Source of the DNA: Clostridiales bacterium
GTDB lineage: Bacteria > Bacillota > Clostridia > Saccharofermentanales > DTU023
Length of the DNA stretch: 64,000 nucleotides
Direction of reading: 5' to 3'
Assembly (NCBI GenBank): GCA_004556925.1
Contig: SFFI01000001.1
Coordinates: forward strand, 122,781 to 186,780
The position numbers and the translations under genes were made by a program. This document shows, piece after piece, positions 26,355 to 35,990 of this stretch. The notes beneath the pieces were generated by a model that searched no databases, was not told the DNA's origin, and saw only the letters and a list, made by a program, of their open reading frames with translations. Each line of letters opens with the position of its first letter. Within the stretch, counting starts at the first letter, position 1.

Positions 26355-27137
26355 TTAGCCCAAAGCGACATCTAGGATCATCATGATGCTAAAGCCTACA
26401 GCAAAGCTCAAAGTGCCAATGTTCGAGTGGCTGCCTTGGGCCATTTCGGGTATGAGTTCTTCTACGACGACATAAATCATGGCACCTGCGGCAAAGCCCA
26501 GGAAATAAGGAAGCAAGGGAACCAGGAGTTCTGCCAGTAGGATGGTGATGAGGGCTGCGATAGGTTCGACGACACCGGATCCCACGCCACCCAGGAAGGC
26601 TTTAAACTTGCTCTGGCCGGCAGCCCGCAGGGGGAGGGAGACAATGGCGCCTTCGGGGAAGTTTTGGATAGCGATACCCAGTGAAAGCGTTAAGGCTGCG
26701 GCAGCACTCATGCCCTTTTCGCCTGTTAAATAACCGGCATAGACAACGCCCACAGCCATACCCTCAGGGATATTGTGCAGGACTACGGCAAACAACATCA
26801 TAGTTGTACGCTTCAAGTCTGTCTTGGGTCCCTCCACCTCATCCGTCCCCACGTGCAAGTGGGGAATGACATGGTCTAAGAGCAGGAGAAAGAGGATGCC
26901 CAACCAAAAGCCAACAGTGCCAGGTACAAAAGACCATTTGCCCCAAGCTTCGGCTTGTTCGAAGGAAGGGATTAGGAGACTCCACACAGATGCCGCGAAC
27001 ATAACCCCCGCAGCAAAACCTGACAGGCTTTTTAGGGTCCGGTCATTGATCTCATCCTTGAGGAAAAAGACCATGGTTGCGCCGGCCGAGGTACCAATCA
27101 GGGGGATCATTAAGCCCCAAAAAACTTCACTAGACAT
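26355..27137 (-). CDS. ZIP-family metal transporter
   Basis: 260 residues with about eight membrane helices. The ZIP metal-binding motifs are present: HNIPEGMAVG in the fourth helix and QNFPEGAIVS in the fifth. ZIP proteins bring divalent metals (zinc, iron, manganese) into the cytoplasm; the ion cannot be read from sequence. A His-containing loop (HVIPHLHVG) follows the third helix. AGGAG before the ATG. It lies 49 bp after the rodA-like gene. Confidence 0.88.
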   Translation of the reverse strand: MSSEVFWGLMIPLIGTSAGATMVFFLKDEINDRTLKSLSGFAAGVMFAASVWSLLIPSFEQAEAWGKWSFVPGTVGFWLGILFLLLLDHVIPHLHVGTDEVEGPKTDLKRTTMMLFAVVLHNIPEGMAVGVVYAGYLTGEKGMSAAAALTLSLGIAIQNFPEGAIVSLPLRAAGQSKFKAFLGGVGSGVVEPIAALITILLAELLVPLLPYFLGFAAGAMIYVVVEELIPEMAQGSHSNIGTLSFAVGFSIMMILDVALG

Positions 27138-27186
27138 AGAAAAGCTCCTACCTTTTCCAAAGAATATACCGTGTCAGCCCCATGGC

Positions 27187-28320
27187 TTAACTGGTAAATT
27201 GTTTATATTCCATTGATATATTAAGCATCAAACCCAATGAAAGGAAGTTCATAACCATAGAGGTCCCGCCGGAACTAATAAAAGGCAAGGGAATGCCAGT
27301 TATGGGCAAGAGGCCAACATTCATCCCCATGTTTTCAATGAAGTGAAAAGACTGGCTAGCGGCCAGAGCAACGAGTAGGTAGGAGGATGCATAGTCAATT
27401 TCCTGTACTTTGTAGGCAAGGTAAAAGGCCCGACTCAAAAAGATGATAATGAGAATGAGGAGGCTAGTCGTACCGATTAGGCCCAGATATTCAGAAATCG
27501 CCGAATAAATAAAGTCCGATTCCTTAACCGGCACGTAGACATCTAAGCCAGAATTATTGCCTGTAATGCCGCCCGAGGCAATCGCCTGAATAGCCTGTTC
27601 CAGGTGGTAACTTTCCGCAATATCCTGGCTGGGGAAAATCAGGGCCAAAATACGGTTCTTCATATAAGGCGAAAAAGAAAAAGACCACAGCAAAGCAAAG
27701 GCACCGACAGAAGCCCCAACCAAGGCTAAGATATATTTCCAGTCCAGGCCCCATACAAAAATCGTGGTCAAGAGCATGACGGCAATGACAAGCGTGGTAC
27801 CAAAGTCTGGCTCTTTATAAATCAAGAACATTGGAAGGCCGTAAATCAGGGCAACACTAAAAAAACCTCGTTGCCAGTCCAAGTCACCCGTTTTCATCCG
27901 GGCAAAGAAGTCAGAGGCCAGCATGGCTATGCCAATTTTTGCTAATTCAGAGGGCTGGAAAGAACCTATAAAAGGCAGGATGATCCAGGAGTCCGCCCCC
28001 GTAAAAGCAGCCAGGGAAAAGTTATCGATTTTGACATAAATCAGGAGGAGGATGGAGAGGCCGTAAACCAGCCAAGATAAAAGCCGGAGGGTTGGTCGGT
28101 CTATGAGGCAAATGAGCAGGGACAAAAACAGGCCCAGAGCGGCCGCTCCAAGTTGTTTTAAGAAATTACCCGGATAAGAACCCGCCCCATAGCCGGCTTG
28201 CAAGACCATGTTAAGCACGACTAAGCCTATGGTAGTCAGGAGGAGGACAGGAATAAGCAGGAGGTAATCCATGTCCTCAAAAAAACGTTCAGATCGACTT
28301 TTTAAGCGCGGTCTATGCAT
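27187..28320 (-). CDS. rodA: SEDS-family protein, RodA-like
   Basis: 377 residues and about ten membrane helices. SEDS motifs are visible: FQPSELAKIG, KEPDFGTTLV and the C-terminal GIPLPFISSGGTSM. RodA polymerises peptidoglycan during side-wall elongation. It is a second SEDS protein besides FtsW. The start ATG is 5 bp after the lgt stop with a weak AGGG. Named RodA on similarity and on the presence of a separate FtsW in the dcw cluster. Confidence 0.85.
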   Translation of the reverse strand: MHRPRLKSRSERFFEDMDYLLLIPVLLLTTIGLVVLNMVLQAGYGAGSYPGNFLKQLGAAALGLFLSLLICLIDRPTLRLLSWLVYGLSILLLIYVKIDNFSLAAFTGADSWIILPFIGSFQPSELAKIGIAMLASDFFARMKTGDLDWQRGFFSVALIYGLPMFLIYKEPDFGTTLVIAVMLLTTIFVWGLDWKYILALVGASVGAFALLWSFSFSPYMKNRILALIFPSQDIAESYHLEQAIQAIASGGITGNNSGLDVYVPVKESDFIYSAISEYLGLIGTTSLLILIIIFLSRAFYLAYKVQEIDYASSYLLVALAASQSFHFIENMGMNVGLLPITGIPLPFISSGGTSMVMNFLSLGLMLNISMEYKQFTS

Positions 28321-28325
28321 AGGCC

Positions 28326-29246
28326 CTAGGCATCTGCCTGCTTGTCTTCATCCTGGGCGGGCGGCCAGCCTGGCCGGTCAAAGGCAGATACCTGCTCTTC
28401 TGAATTATGAGCCCGGCGGTAATGGATGATCAAATAAAGCAAGGCTGTCAAGAACATCAACATGGACAATAACTGGGATACCCGAACATCGCTACTGCCA
28501 ATAAAGAGGGAGTCGGTACGCAGACCCTCGGTAAAATAGCGCAGGACACCATAGGTAGCCAGATACCAGGCTGTCGTTTCACCAGAAATCTTACTGTTAG
28601 ACCGGATGTGCAGCAAGACTATAAAGATCAGAATATTACCGAGACTTTCATAGAGAAAGGTGGGATGGACCGGGCTATTTGCATATGGGTAGTTCATCGC
28701 TTGCAGATAATGTCGGGTGCCTTCAGAAATCATGCCCCAGGGCAGATCCGTATAAACCCCGAAAGCTTCCTGATTGAAGAAGTTGCCCCAACGGCCAATC
28801 GCCTGGCCCAAAGCCAAATAGGGAACAAAAAAGTCCATCAGATGGCGTAATGTGATTTTTTTCGCCCGGCCCACCAGGAAAAGGGCCAAGATCCCTGCCA
28901 AGACCCCGCCATAAAAGGCCAGGCCGCCGTCGCGCAAATCAAAGACACGCAGGAGGTTATCGGCATATTTTTCCCAGGAAAAAGCAACATAATAAAGTCG
29001 GGACCCCACCACAGATAAGGGAATGGCTGCCAGAAAAATGTCTAATATATCGTCCTTAGATAAGTTATAGCGTTCTGCCTGACGGAGGGCCAAGACCAGG
29101 GCCACCAGGAAGCCCATGGCATAGAGGATACCGTACCAGTAAATTGTCAGGGTCTTGCCAAAGAGCTGAAGCTCAAAGGCAATGCGGGATATTTCTAAGT
29201 TATGGATCCCCAAACCAGGGAAAGAAACCTTAAATTCTGTAGGCAT
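28326..29246 (-). CDS. lgt: Prolipoprotein diacylglyceryl transferase
   Basis: 306 residues from the ATG at 29246, which has AAAGGAG five bases upstream; the frame is open further up but without support. Lgt moves diacylglycerol from phosphatidylglycerol to the lipobox Cys of lipoproteins, for example the two predicted at the left of this window. Seven membrane helices are expected; IYWYGILYAMGF, the Lgt signature GRWGNFFNQEAFG and HPTFLYESLGN are present. The C-terminal ~25 residues are soluble and acidic. Confidence 0.95.
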   Translation of the reverse strand: MPTEFKVSFPGLGIHNLEISRIAFELQLFGKTLTIYWYGILYAMGFLVALVLALRQAERYNLSKDDILDIFLAAIPLSVVGSRLYYVAFSWEKYADNLLRVFDLRDGGLAFYGGVLAGILALFLVGRAKKITLRHLMDFFVPYLALGQAIGRWGNFFNQEAFGVYTDLPWGMISEGTRHYLQAMNYPYANSPVHPTFLYESLGNILIFIVLLHIRSNSKISGETTAWYLATYGVLRYFTEGLRTDSLFIGSSDVRVSQLLSMLMFLTALLYLIIHYRRAHNSEEQVSAFDRPGWPPAQDEDKQADA

Positions 29247-29319
29247 AATAACTCCTTTAGCAAAGGCATGTGTCTTTAGTTTACCATGTGGCAAGCAGAT
29301 CAGAGCAGAAGATACTTTG

Positions 29320-30270
29320 TCAGTCGAATGCGTTTGAATCCAAGGAGGCGTGGGCCTTACGCGCGGTGGCAATATCCTTCTGGACCTGAGCTTGCAGGTC
29401 CTCTAGGCTGGCAAACTTGTGTTCCGGGCGTAGGAAATCCAGGTAATCTACCCGAATATCTTCCCCATATTGAGGATAAGCTTCACCTAAAAGAAATGAC
29501 TCAGAAAGCATGGGGGCCTCCACTTCTACCGTTGGCCTGGTGCCCACACTGGTGACAGCCCTATGACCCTGGCCCTGCCAGTAAACCCGACTCAGGTAAA
29601 CCCCGCGGGCCAAGGGGACTTGCTCAGCAGGTGGTACCACATTGAGGGTCGGGAAGCCTAAACGCCGACCCAATTTTTGCCCCTGGACGACCTGGGCATG
29701 GTGACAGAAGGGGCGGCCCAATAGATAGCTGGCTTGCTGTACATCCCCTGCCTGGAGAAGCTGACGGATGAGGCTAGATGAGACGACCTTCCCTCGCCAT
29801 AAAAAGTCTTCAACCACCGTCAACTGAATGCCATGGTCCTGGCAAAACACCTTGAGACAAGGCACCTTCCCTTGGGCTCCCCGCCCAAAGCTATAGTCCT
29901 CCCCTACCACTAAGGCTTGTGCCTGAAGCTGGCGTACGACATATTTTTCCAAAAAGTCCAAGGGGTCCATCTGGACGAGGTCAGGAGTCAGGGGTAAAGC
30001 AAAGATTTCCTCCGCCCCCTTTTCCGCAAGGCTATGATAGCGCTCCTCCTTGGTCTGAATTAAGCCCAAAAAGCTGGGACTCCGGAAGGCCGCCGCTGGA
30101 GCCTCAGAAAAAGTGAGAACAGCAGGGGCCAAAGCCTGGCTTTCAGCCTGAAGCGCCATGTGCAGTAATAATTGCTGGTGGCCCCTATGAACCCCGTCAA
30201 AAAAGCCCAATGCCAATACGCGTGGGGTAGACGCCTGTGCTGTAAAGTTAAGCTCTTGATAAATCTTCAT
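29320..30270 (-). CDS. ribF: Bifunctional riboflavin kinase/FAD synthetase
   Basis: 316 residues from the ATG at 30270; a TTG three codons upstream is possible and sits closer to GAGGG. The N-terminal nucleotidyltransferase domain has GFFDGVHRGHQQLL and VVGEDYSFGRGAQG; the C-terminal kinase domain has GRRLGFPTLN and the ARGVYLSRV block. It makes FMN and FAD. The start lies within the 3' end of truB, the usual truB-ribF order. Confidence 0.94.
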   Translation of the reverse strand: MKIYQELNFTAQASTPRVLALGFFDGVHRGHQQLLLHMALQAESQALAPAVLTFSEAPAAAFRSPSFLGLIQTKEERYHSLAEKGAEEIFALPLTPDLVQMDPLDFLEKYVVRQLQAQALVVGEDYSFGRGAQGKVPCLKVFCQDHGIQLTVVEDFLWRGKVVSSSLIRQLLQAGDVQQASYLLGRPFCHHAQVVQGQKLGRRLGFPTLNVVPPAEQVPLARGVYLSRVYWQGQGHRAVTSVGTRPTVEVEAPMLSESFLLGEAYPQYGEDIRVDYLDFLRPEHKFASLEDLQAQVQKDIATARKAHASLDSNAFD

Positions 30271-31339
30271 GGGAAGCAAATACCCTCTTACTTTTAAGAT
30301 AAAAACCTTGAGGACCTGCCATGGCCTGGCCCATAGCTAACATGTCATCCTGGTAAGTCAAAACGACTTGGACAGAAAAATCTGCAGTAGCCCCTTGAGG
30401 CAGATCTTGCGGTTCTACCCCCAGGCAAGCCGCGAGACTTTCTCGAGAGATGTCAAGCGTCTTGCCCTGGACAAGGGCCAAAGCTTGACCAGCATCCAGA
30501 GACCAGTGTGGCCAGTCCGAAAAGGCCGCTTGCAGAGGCAGGATAAAGCCTAATGCTTTGAGTCTCGCTCGAGATGCTATGGCATTCTGACCGCATGACC
30601 TCCATACTTTAAAAAGCTGGTCAGTGGTGGGGGCATTCTCCCCACTAAAGGGGCCGCACTGGACCCGGCAGAGGCCTTCACAATAGGCATGAATGCCCAA
30701 AGCCTCCCCCAGGTCATCAATCCAGGCTCTGATATAGGTCCCTTTAGAGACACGTACTTTGGCGTAAAAGAAATAAGAGGCTAGAGGACTGCTGTCTGGC
30801 CGCAGGAGATAAGCATGCCTAGCAGCAAAACTTGGCCAGGCGAACCGATCAAATAAGGCCCAGTCTTGCACCTGCACCTGGACCTGGCGCGCCTCCCGCC
30901 TCACCTCTTGCCCTGCACGCGCATAGGTATAGAGGGGGCGTCCCTGATATTTAAGGGCAGAGTACATGGGCGGGACCTGGTTAAGCTGACCCTGGTGGTC
31001 GGCCAAGGCTTCTGCCATAGCTCCCGCCTGCAAGTCTGCAAAAACTGTGGCTAAAAGCTCAGGCGCCGCCTGAGCGATGACCTGGCCTTCCCTGTCTCCA
31101 CTATCTGTCTGGGTCCCTAATACGGCTAAGACCTCATAGGTTTTGTCATAGTTCTGCATGAATTGGATAGCTCCGGTGGCACGGCCAAAGGCTACAGGTA
31201 GGACTCCTGTGGCAAATGGATCTAGGGTACCGGCATGACCAATCCGCTTGAGGCCGAGGATCTTACGCAAACGTGAAACCACGGCAAAGGAGCTGAGATC
31301 CAAGTCTTTATTGACGACGATCAGACCCTGGTCTTGCAC
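30248..31339 (-). CDS. truB: tRNA pseudouridine-55 synthase TruB
   Basis: 363 residues from a GTG with AGGAGG five bases upstream. The catalytic motif is GHAGTLDPFATGVL with the nucleophilic Asp, and KTYEVLAVLGTQTDSGDREG follows. It makes pseudouridine 55 in the tRNA T loop. The C-terminal part is longer than in the minimal family (about 300) and carries a PUA-like segment. It lies between nrnA and ribF. Confidence 0.93.
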   Translation of the reverse strand: MQDQGLIVVNKDLDLSSFAVVSRLRKILGLKRIGHAGTLDPFATGVLPVAFGRATGAIQFMQNYDKTYEVLAVLGTQTDSGDREGQVIAQAAPELLATVFADLQAGAMAEALADHQGQLNQVPPMYSALKYQGRPLYTYARAGQEVRREARQVQVQVQDWALFDRFAWPSFAARHAYLLRPDSSPLASYFFYAKVRVSKGTYIRAWIDDLGEALGIHAYCEGLCRVQCGPFSGENAPTTDQLFKVWRSCGQNAIASRARLKALGFILPLQAAFSDWPHWSLDAGQALALVQGKTLDISRESLAACLGVEPQDLPQGATADFSVQVVLTYQDDMLAMGQAMAGPQGFYLKSKRVFASHEDLSRA

Positions 31340-31348
31340 AAAGTCCTC

Positions 31349-32365
31349 CTAGGCTAAAGCCGCCTTGGCACGCTCAACGACTTCATGTACCGTATCGTAG
31401 ATATCAGCCTCGATAGGTAAGCTCGCGCCTGAGGCCCGTAGATGGCCGCCACCGCCCAAGCTTTGGGCGAATTCTGCGGCATTGAAGTCTTCAGAAGACC
31501 GGATGGACAAACGCAGGTCCAGCGACCCATCAGGCTTTTCCTCTTCTTGCATAAAGATGGCCAAATCAGTCCCCTTAATTTGCTTGAGCATGGAAGAAAT
31601 ATAGCCCAATTGGTCTGCTTCTACAGAACAGGCCAGCAATTCACGCAGTCTAAAAAAGCACCAAACCAATCTGCCGTCACAGTCCATTCTGGCCTTCATG
31701 AGGGCCAAACCACGCGCTCTCGCCTCTTCAATAGGAACCTGGCCAAAGGCGTGCTCGGTGATATGGTCTATAGGCACACCCACTTCTCTGAGGTCTGCCA
31801 TTACCCGATAGGTATCCGCCCCTGTATTGGAGTAGCGCAGGCCCCCGGTGTCCAGATAAATGCCCGTGGTTAAATTGCTAGCCATATCCAAGTCCAAGAT
31901 GGCTTGGCCAGTGACTTGTTCTAAAGTTTTGATAAAAAAATAGACCATTTCCGCCGTGGAAGACCGGGCGCTTTCAATGGCAAAGTGAGCCTTGGGTTGC
32001 TCTTGGACTTGGTGGTGGTCCATGATATAAAGCTCCTGGGCCTGGTGCCAGAAGTTTTCCCGTCCTCCCAGCCGGCTGGCTTCGTGACAATCTAAAACAA
32101 AGAGGGTGTAGGAAGCAGGCAAGTCTTGGCCGGGTTCGAAAATTTCTATTTTCTCCAGGTCTGGCATGAAGAAGTAAAGGTCGGGAACTTTTTCATCCAA
32201 AAAGACCCGGGTCTGAAAGCCCAGCTTTTCTAAGGCCCTCGACATGACAAGGCAGGAAGAAATGGCATCCCCGTCTGACCGCACATGGGGCATGATGCAA
32301 ATCAGCCGGTTCCTCTCTTCTTGGGCCAGAAATAGTTCTGCCAAGGCCTTAATTGTCTGACTCAT
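31349..32365 (-). CDS. nrnA: Bifunctional oligoribonuclease/PAP phosphatase NrnA (DHH family)
   Basis: 338 residues. It degrades nano-RNA and 3'-phosphoadenosine 5'-phosphate. The DHH motifs are PHVRSDGDAISS, LDCHEASRLG and MDHHQ; the C-terminal DHHA1 domain has SLGGGGHLRASGAS. It overlaps rbfA by 17 bp and precedes truB by 9 bp, the standard Firmicutes order. Confidence 0.94.
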   Translation of the reverse strand: MSQTIKALAELFLAQEERNRLICIMPHVRSDGDAISSCLVMSRALEKLGFQTRVFLDEKVPDLYFFMPDLEKIEIFEPGQDLPASYTLFVLDCHEASRLGGRENFWHQAQELYIMDHHQVQEQPKAHFAIESARSSTAEMVYFFIKTLEQVTGQAILDLDMASNLTTGIYLDTGGLRYSNTGADTYRVMADLREVGVPIDHITEHAFGQVPIEEARARGLALMKARMDCDGRLVWCFFRLRELLACSVEADQLGYISSMLKQIKGTDLAIFMQEEEKPDGSLDLRLSIRSSEDFNAAEFAQSLGGGGHLRASGASLPIEADIYDTVHEVVERAKAALA

Positions 32366-32756
32366 GGTCCTCTCTCCTCTGTGCCGCTAATTGAGCATTA
32401 CGGGCGGCATCCTCTGCCCGCACTTGATCAATCAAGGCAGAAATGCGGTTGCCACGCTCCAGAGATTCATCTAAGACAAAACGCAGGTCGGGTGCCACAC
32501 GAAGATTGATGCCTTCTGCTACCCTGCTCCGCAAGAAACCCTTGGCTTGATTGAGGCCTTCCATCATATCTTTCTTTTCTTTGTCATCACCTAAAGTAGA
32601 GACATAGACGGTCGCCAAAGACAAGTCGCGATTCATCTTGACCTCGTTGACCGAGAGGAGATGGGGAATACGCGGATCGTTAATTTCGCCGTAGAGGACC
32701 TCAATCAGAATACGTTGCACTTCACCGGCAACTCTTTCGCTTCTATGTTGCATCAT
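32349..32756 (-). CDS. rbfA: Ribosome-binding factor A
   Basis: 135 residues. Typical start RSERVAGEVQRILIEVLYGEINDPR, KH-like fold with DLSLATVYVS and APDLRFVLDESLERG. It helps mature the 30S subunit, acting on 16S rRNA. It lies 76 bp after infB and overlaps nrnA. Confidence 0.94.
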   Translation of the reverse strand: MMQHRSERVAGEVQRILIEVLYGEINDPRIPHLLSVNEVKMNRDLSLATVYVSTLGDDKEKKDMMEGLNQAKGFLRSRVAEGINLRVAPDLRFVLDESLERGNRISALIDQVRAEDAARNAQLAAQRREDHESDN

Positions 32757-32799
32757 TCACTCTCTTTCACTCTAGCCTAATTTCAGCCTGGTAAAGTAA

Positions 32800-32821
32800 G
32801 GGACAGCCCGTGGACTGCCCC
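32800..32821 (-). terminator. Weak hairpin between infB and rbfA
   Basis: GGGGCAG and CTGTCCC flank an 8-nt loop on the minus strand, followed by a poor T run. It may cause partial termination or be an mRNA-end structure. Confidence 0.3.
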
Positions 32822-32832
32822 TTTCTCTAGCT

Positions 32833-35800
32833 TTATTTGCTTTCCAGTTTGGGCTTCACTTCTTTCATGTGGAAGGCTTCAATGACATCGCCTACCAGGA
32901 TATCGTTATAGCGTTCAATACTAAAGCCGCATTCGTAACCTTGCTGGACTTCCTTCACGTCATCTTGGAAGCGGCGTAGAGAGGCAAGCTTCCCTTCGTG
33001 CAAGACAATACCATCCCGCACCACGCGTACCTGTACATTGCGGCGCAAGGATCCATCCGTAACATAGGCCCCAGCAACGGTGCCCACACCGGAAACCTTG
33101 TAGGTCTCGCGGACTTCGGCATGGCCGAGGACTTCTTCTTCATATACAGGCGCCAGCATGCCCGTCAAGGCCTTTTTGACATCATCAATGGCCTCGTAAA
33201 TAACCGAGTAGAGCCGGATTTGGACATTACTCTCCTTGGCCAAATCTGTTACCTGGTTGGTAGGACGGACATTAAATCCAATAATAATCGCCTCTGAGAC
33301 ATCCGCCAGGCGAATATCCGAAGCGGTAATGGAACCCACAGCGCTGTGGATGATCTTGACGTTAACTTCCTCATTGGAGAGTTTTTCCAGCGAGGTTGCC
33401 AGCGCCTGGATGGACCCTTGGACGTCAGCCTTAAGGATGATGTTGAGGTCCTTCATTTCGCCCTTGCCCATCTGCTCAAAGAGGTTTTCCAGAGACAGCT
33501 TGTTGGTTCTAGCCAATTCTCTCTCCCGCTCCTCAGCTTGACGGCGCTCAACTAGCGACCTCGCTAGTTTTTCATCTTCGACTTCATAGAAAGTATCCCC
33601 AGCCTCAGGTACTTCCGACAGGCCCATAATTTCTACAGGGACTGAAGGTCCTGCCTCTTCAATCGGTTCATGGTGTTCGTTAAACATGGCACGCACATTA
33701 CCCATCATGGTGCCGACTACTACCGTGTCACCCTGGCGGAGGGTACCGCGCTGGACCAGGAGGGTCGCGATCGGGCCGCGATTTTTGTCCAAACTAGCCT
33801 CGATGACCGTACCCTTGGCCTGCCGGTCAGGGTTGGCCTTGAGCTCCAAGAGATCCGCTGTCAGGATGATCATTTCCAAGAGTTCTTCCATGTTTTCACC
33901 CGTCTTAGCGGAGACCGGAACCATGGTTGTTGTTCCGCCCCAGTCAGCATCTAGGAGGTCATAAGCCGCCAGTTCCTGCTTGACCCGGTCAATGTTGGCG
34001 CCAGGTTTATCAATCTTATTGATGGCCACAATAATTTCTGTATGAGCAGCCTTTGCATGGTTAATGGCTTCAATTGTCTGTGGCATGACCCCGTCATCTG
34101 CAGCAACTACCAGGACTGCAACATCCGTGACTTGAGCACCCCGGGCCCGAATGGTCGTAAAGGCCTCGTGTCCAGGCGTATCCAAGAAGGTAATCTGGCG
34201 GCCGTTCACGTCTACCATGTAGGCACCAATATGTTGCGTAATGCCACCCGCTTCCCCTGCGGCGACACGGGAGCTGCGGATCCAGTCCAGGATAGAGGTT
34301 TTACCGTGGTCAACGTGACCCATAACCACCACAACAGGCGGTCTGGGTTGCAGGTCTTCTTCCTTGTCTTCAGAATCGTCGAATAGAATATCTTCGGCCT
34401 TAACTTCAACTTTCTGCTCGGCTGTGATGCCAAATTCTCCTGCAATAATGGCTGCGGTATCAAAGTCTATCTCTTGGTTTAAGGTGGCCATAACGCCAAA
34501 GGAGATCAATTTTGTGATCACCTCTGCCCCTGTCTTCTTCAGGATTTCTGCAAGCTCCTTAACCGTCATCGCGGCAGGAAGTTTTACCTCAGTGAGCTGG
34601 GTTGTCACAGGAGCAGGTCCTTGAGCCTCAGTGCGAGAGCGACGGCGGCGGGCCCTGCGTACGGTTTCCTGGTCAAAATCCAGTTCTTCTTGGCTCCTCC
34701 AAGACGAGCTACGTTTATCTTTATCCTTTTGGTTTTTCTCTTTGAAATTGCGGCGGTTAGCGTCCTTTTGAGCATTAAAGGCCGAACTATCAGGCATGGA
34801 AGTCATGCGCTTCTTAGGACGGGGCGACCGGCTGCGGCGCGGGCTCTCATCCTCATCCTTATCCTTGTCAGCAAAGCTCTCTGGCCTCCTGCCCTTATTG
34901 TAGGGGGGACGGCTATTAGAGGGGCGGCCATAGCTAGAACGTCCAGCCTGGCCTGGCCCACGCTGGCCCCCACGATAGCTGTCTTCTTTGAAAGCTGGCG
35001 TGGAGGTGTTCTTACCAACATAGCTGCCCGATTGGGGACGAATGATGGTCTTGCCGGCTCTAGCCATCCGCTCTTGGGCAGAGAGGATGATACCCTGGTC
35101 AGATTTAATCTTGGGGGTAGACGCCACCGCCTGATCAGATTTCAGTTCCGGGGCAGGCTTAGCGGTCGGCTTAGGAGCCGGATTATCTTCCGTCTTAACA
35201 GGCTGAGAACCTGGCTTGCTTTCCGCCTGGATAGGCTTAACTGGCTTTGCAGGAGGATTTTCTGCCCGGCGAGGCGCTTTAAGCTCAGCCGATTCGGAGT
35301 CTGCATTTGCAGGCGCCGGTTTAGCAGGCTTAGAGGGGGCTTTTTCTGCAGGCTCCGCTGTGGCGACAGGCACTGGTTTTGCAACTGCCTCCTTAGCGTC
35401 CCTAGAGTCCCTAGAGTCCTTAGCCTCCTTTGCCTCTGTTACCGTCTCAGGCTGACTGGGCACAGTTTGATGAGCAGGCGCTTCTACTTTCTCAACCTTG
35501 GGACCAGGGCCTTCCACTTTTTGGGTAGGCTGGGCTGTCTCCACCCCCTGGGGCTGAGTTTCCGCCTTTTCTAGCTTAGGGCTAGCAGCAGGACTTGGGA
35601 CTTCGGGGCCAGACTTTTTATCTAGCTTAGCCTGGTCATCTTCCTGGACCTCCGGTGCGGGTTCTGCCTGCGCTTCTTTTTCTTTGGGTTTGCTGGCTTT
35701 CGCTTTAACTTTTTTGACAGCCGTAATCACGCCCGTGATCATTTTTCCAGAAACACCTTGTACGGAGACCTGGGGACCTTGGGGGAGGTCTTTAGCTTCT

Positions 35801-35979
35801 GGTTGCTGGGTTTCTTTTGTTTTATCTTCCACAGGGGTCTTATCCTCTGAAGACGGGGCCTCCGTCTCCTGCTCAGTTTTTTCCTCTTTAGGAGGCAGCT
35901 TGGCCTGCATCTGCTTCATTTCATCCTCATGGATAAAACCGGCTCTTAATCCAGAATCTGCTTCTTCACGTCGCTTCAT
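32833..35979 (-). CDS. infB: Translation initiation factor IF-2
   Basis: 1048 residues, AGGAGG seven bases before the ATG. Residues 1 to ~460 are a very long, highly charged, Lys/Pro/Glu/Ala-rich region of low complexity. An IF2_N domain (MTVKELAEILKKTGAEVITKLISFGV) follows at about 465-520. The GTPase domain starts near 550 with GHVDHGKTS, DTPGHEAF and NKIDKPG. Domains II-IV extend to the C-terminus. It brings fMet-tRNA to the 30S subunit. It is in the nusA-infB operon after the YlxR-L7Ae fusion gene. Confidence 0.96.
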   Translation of the reverse strand: MKRREEADSGLRAGFIHEDEMKQMQAKLPPKEEKTEQETEAPSSEDKTPVEDKTKETQQPEAKDLPQGPQVSVQGVSGKMITGVITAVKKVKAKASKPKEKEAQAEPAPEVQEDDQAKLDKKSGPEVPSPAASPKLEKAETQPQGVETAQPTQKVEGPGPKVEKVEAPAHQTVPSQPETVTEAKEAKDSRDSRDAKEAVAKPVPVATAEPAEKAPSKPAKPAPANADSESAELKAPRRAENPPAKPVKPIQAESKPGSQPVKTEDNPAPKPTAKPAPELKSDQAVASTPKIKSDQGIILSAQERMARAGKTIIRPQSGSYVGKNTSTPAFKEDSYRGGQRGPGQAGRSSYGRPSNSRPPYNKGRRPESFADKDKDEDESPRRSRSPRPKKRMTSMPDSSAFNAQKDANRRNFKEKNQKDKDKRSSSWRSQEELDFDQETVRRARRRRSRTEAQGPAPVTTQLTEVKLPAAMTVKELAEILKKTGAEVITKLISFGVMATLNQEIDFDTAAIIAGEFGITAEQKVEVKAEDILFDDSEDKEEDLQPRPPVVVVMGHVDHGKTSILDWIRSSRVAAGEAGGITQHIGAYMVDVNGRQITFLDTPGHEAFTTIRARGAQVTDVAVLVVAADDGVMPQTIEAINHAKAAHTEIIVAINKIDKPGANIDRVKQELAAYDLLDADWGGTTTMVPVSAKTGENMEELLEMIILTADLLELKANPDRQAKGTVIEASLDKNRGPIATLLVQRGTLRQGDTVVVGTMMGNVRAMFNEHHEPIEEAGPSVPVEIMGLSEVPEAGDTFYEVEDEKLARSLVERRQAEERERELARTNKLSLENLFEQMGKGEMKDLNIILKADVQGSIQALATSLEKLSNEEVNVKIIHSAVGSITASDIRLADVSEAIIIGFNVRPTNQVTDLAKESNVQIRLYSVIYEAIDDVKKALTGMLAPVYEEEVLGHAEVRETYKVSGVGTVAGAYVTDGSLRRNVQVRVVRDGIVLHEGKLASLRRFQDDVKEVQQGYECGFSIERYNDILVGDVIEAFHMKEVKPKLESK

Positions 35980-35990
35980 TATCGTACCTC

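Noticed and set aside
34621..35574. Plus-strand ORF of 317 codons opposite infB
   Set aside because: It mirrors the low-complexity Lys/Pro/Glu region of IF-2; the sense frame carries the conserved domains and the ribosome binding site.
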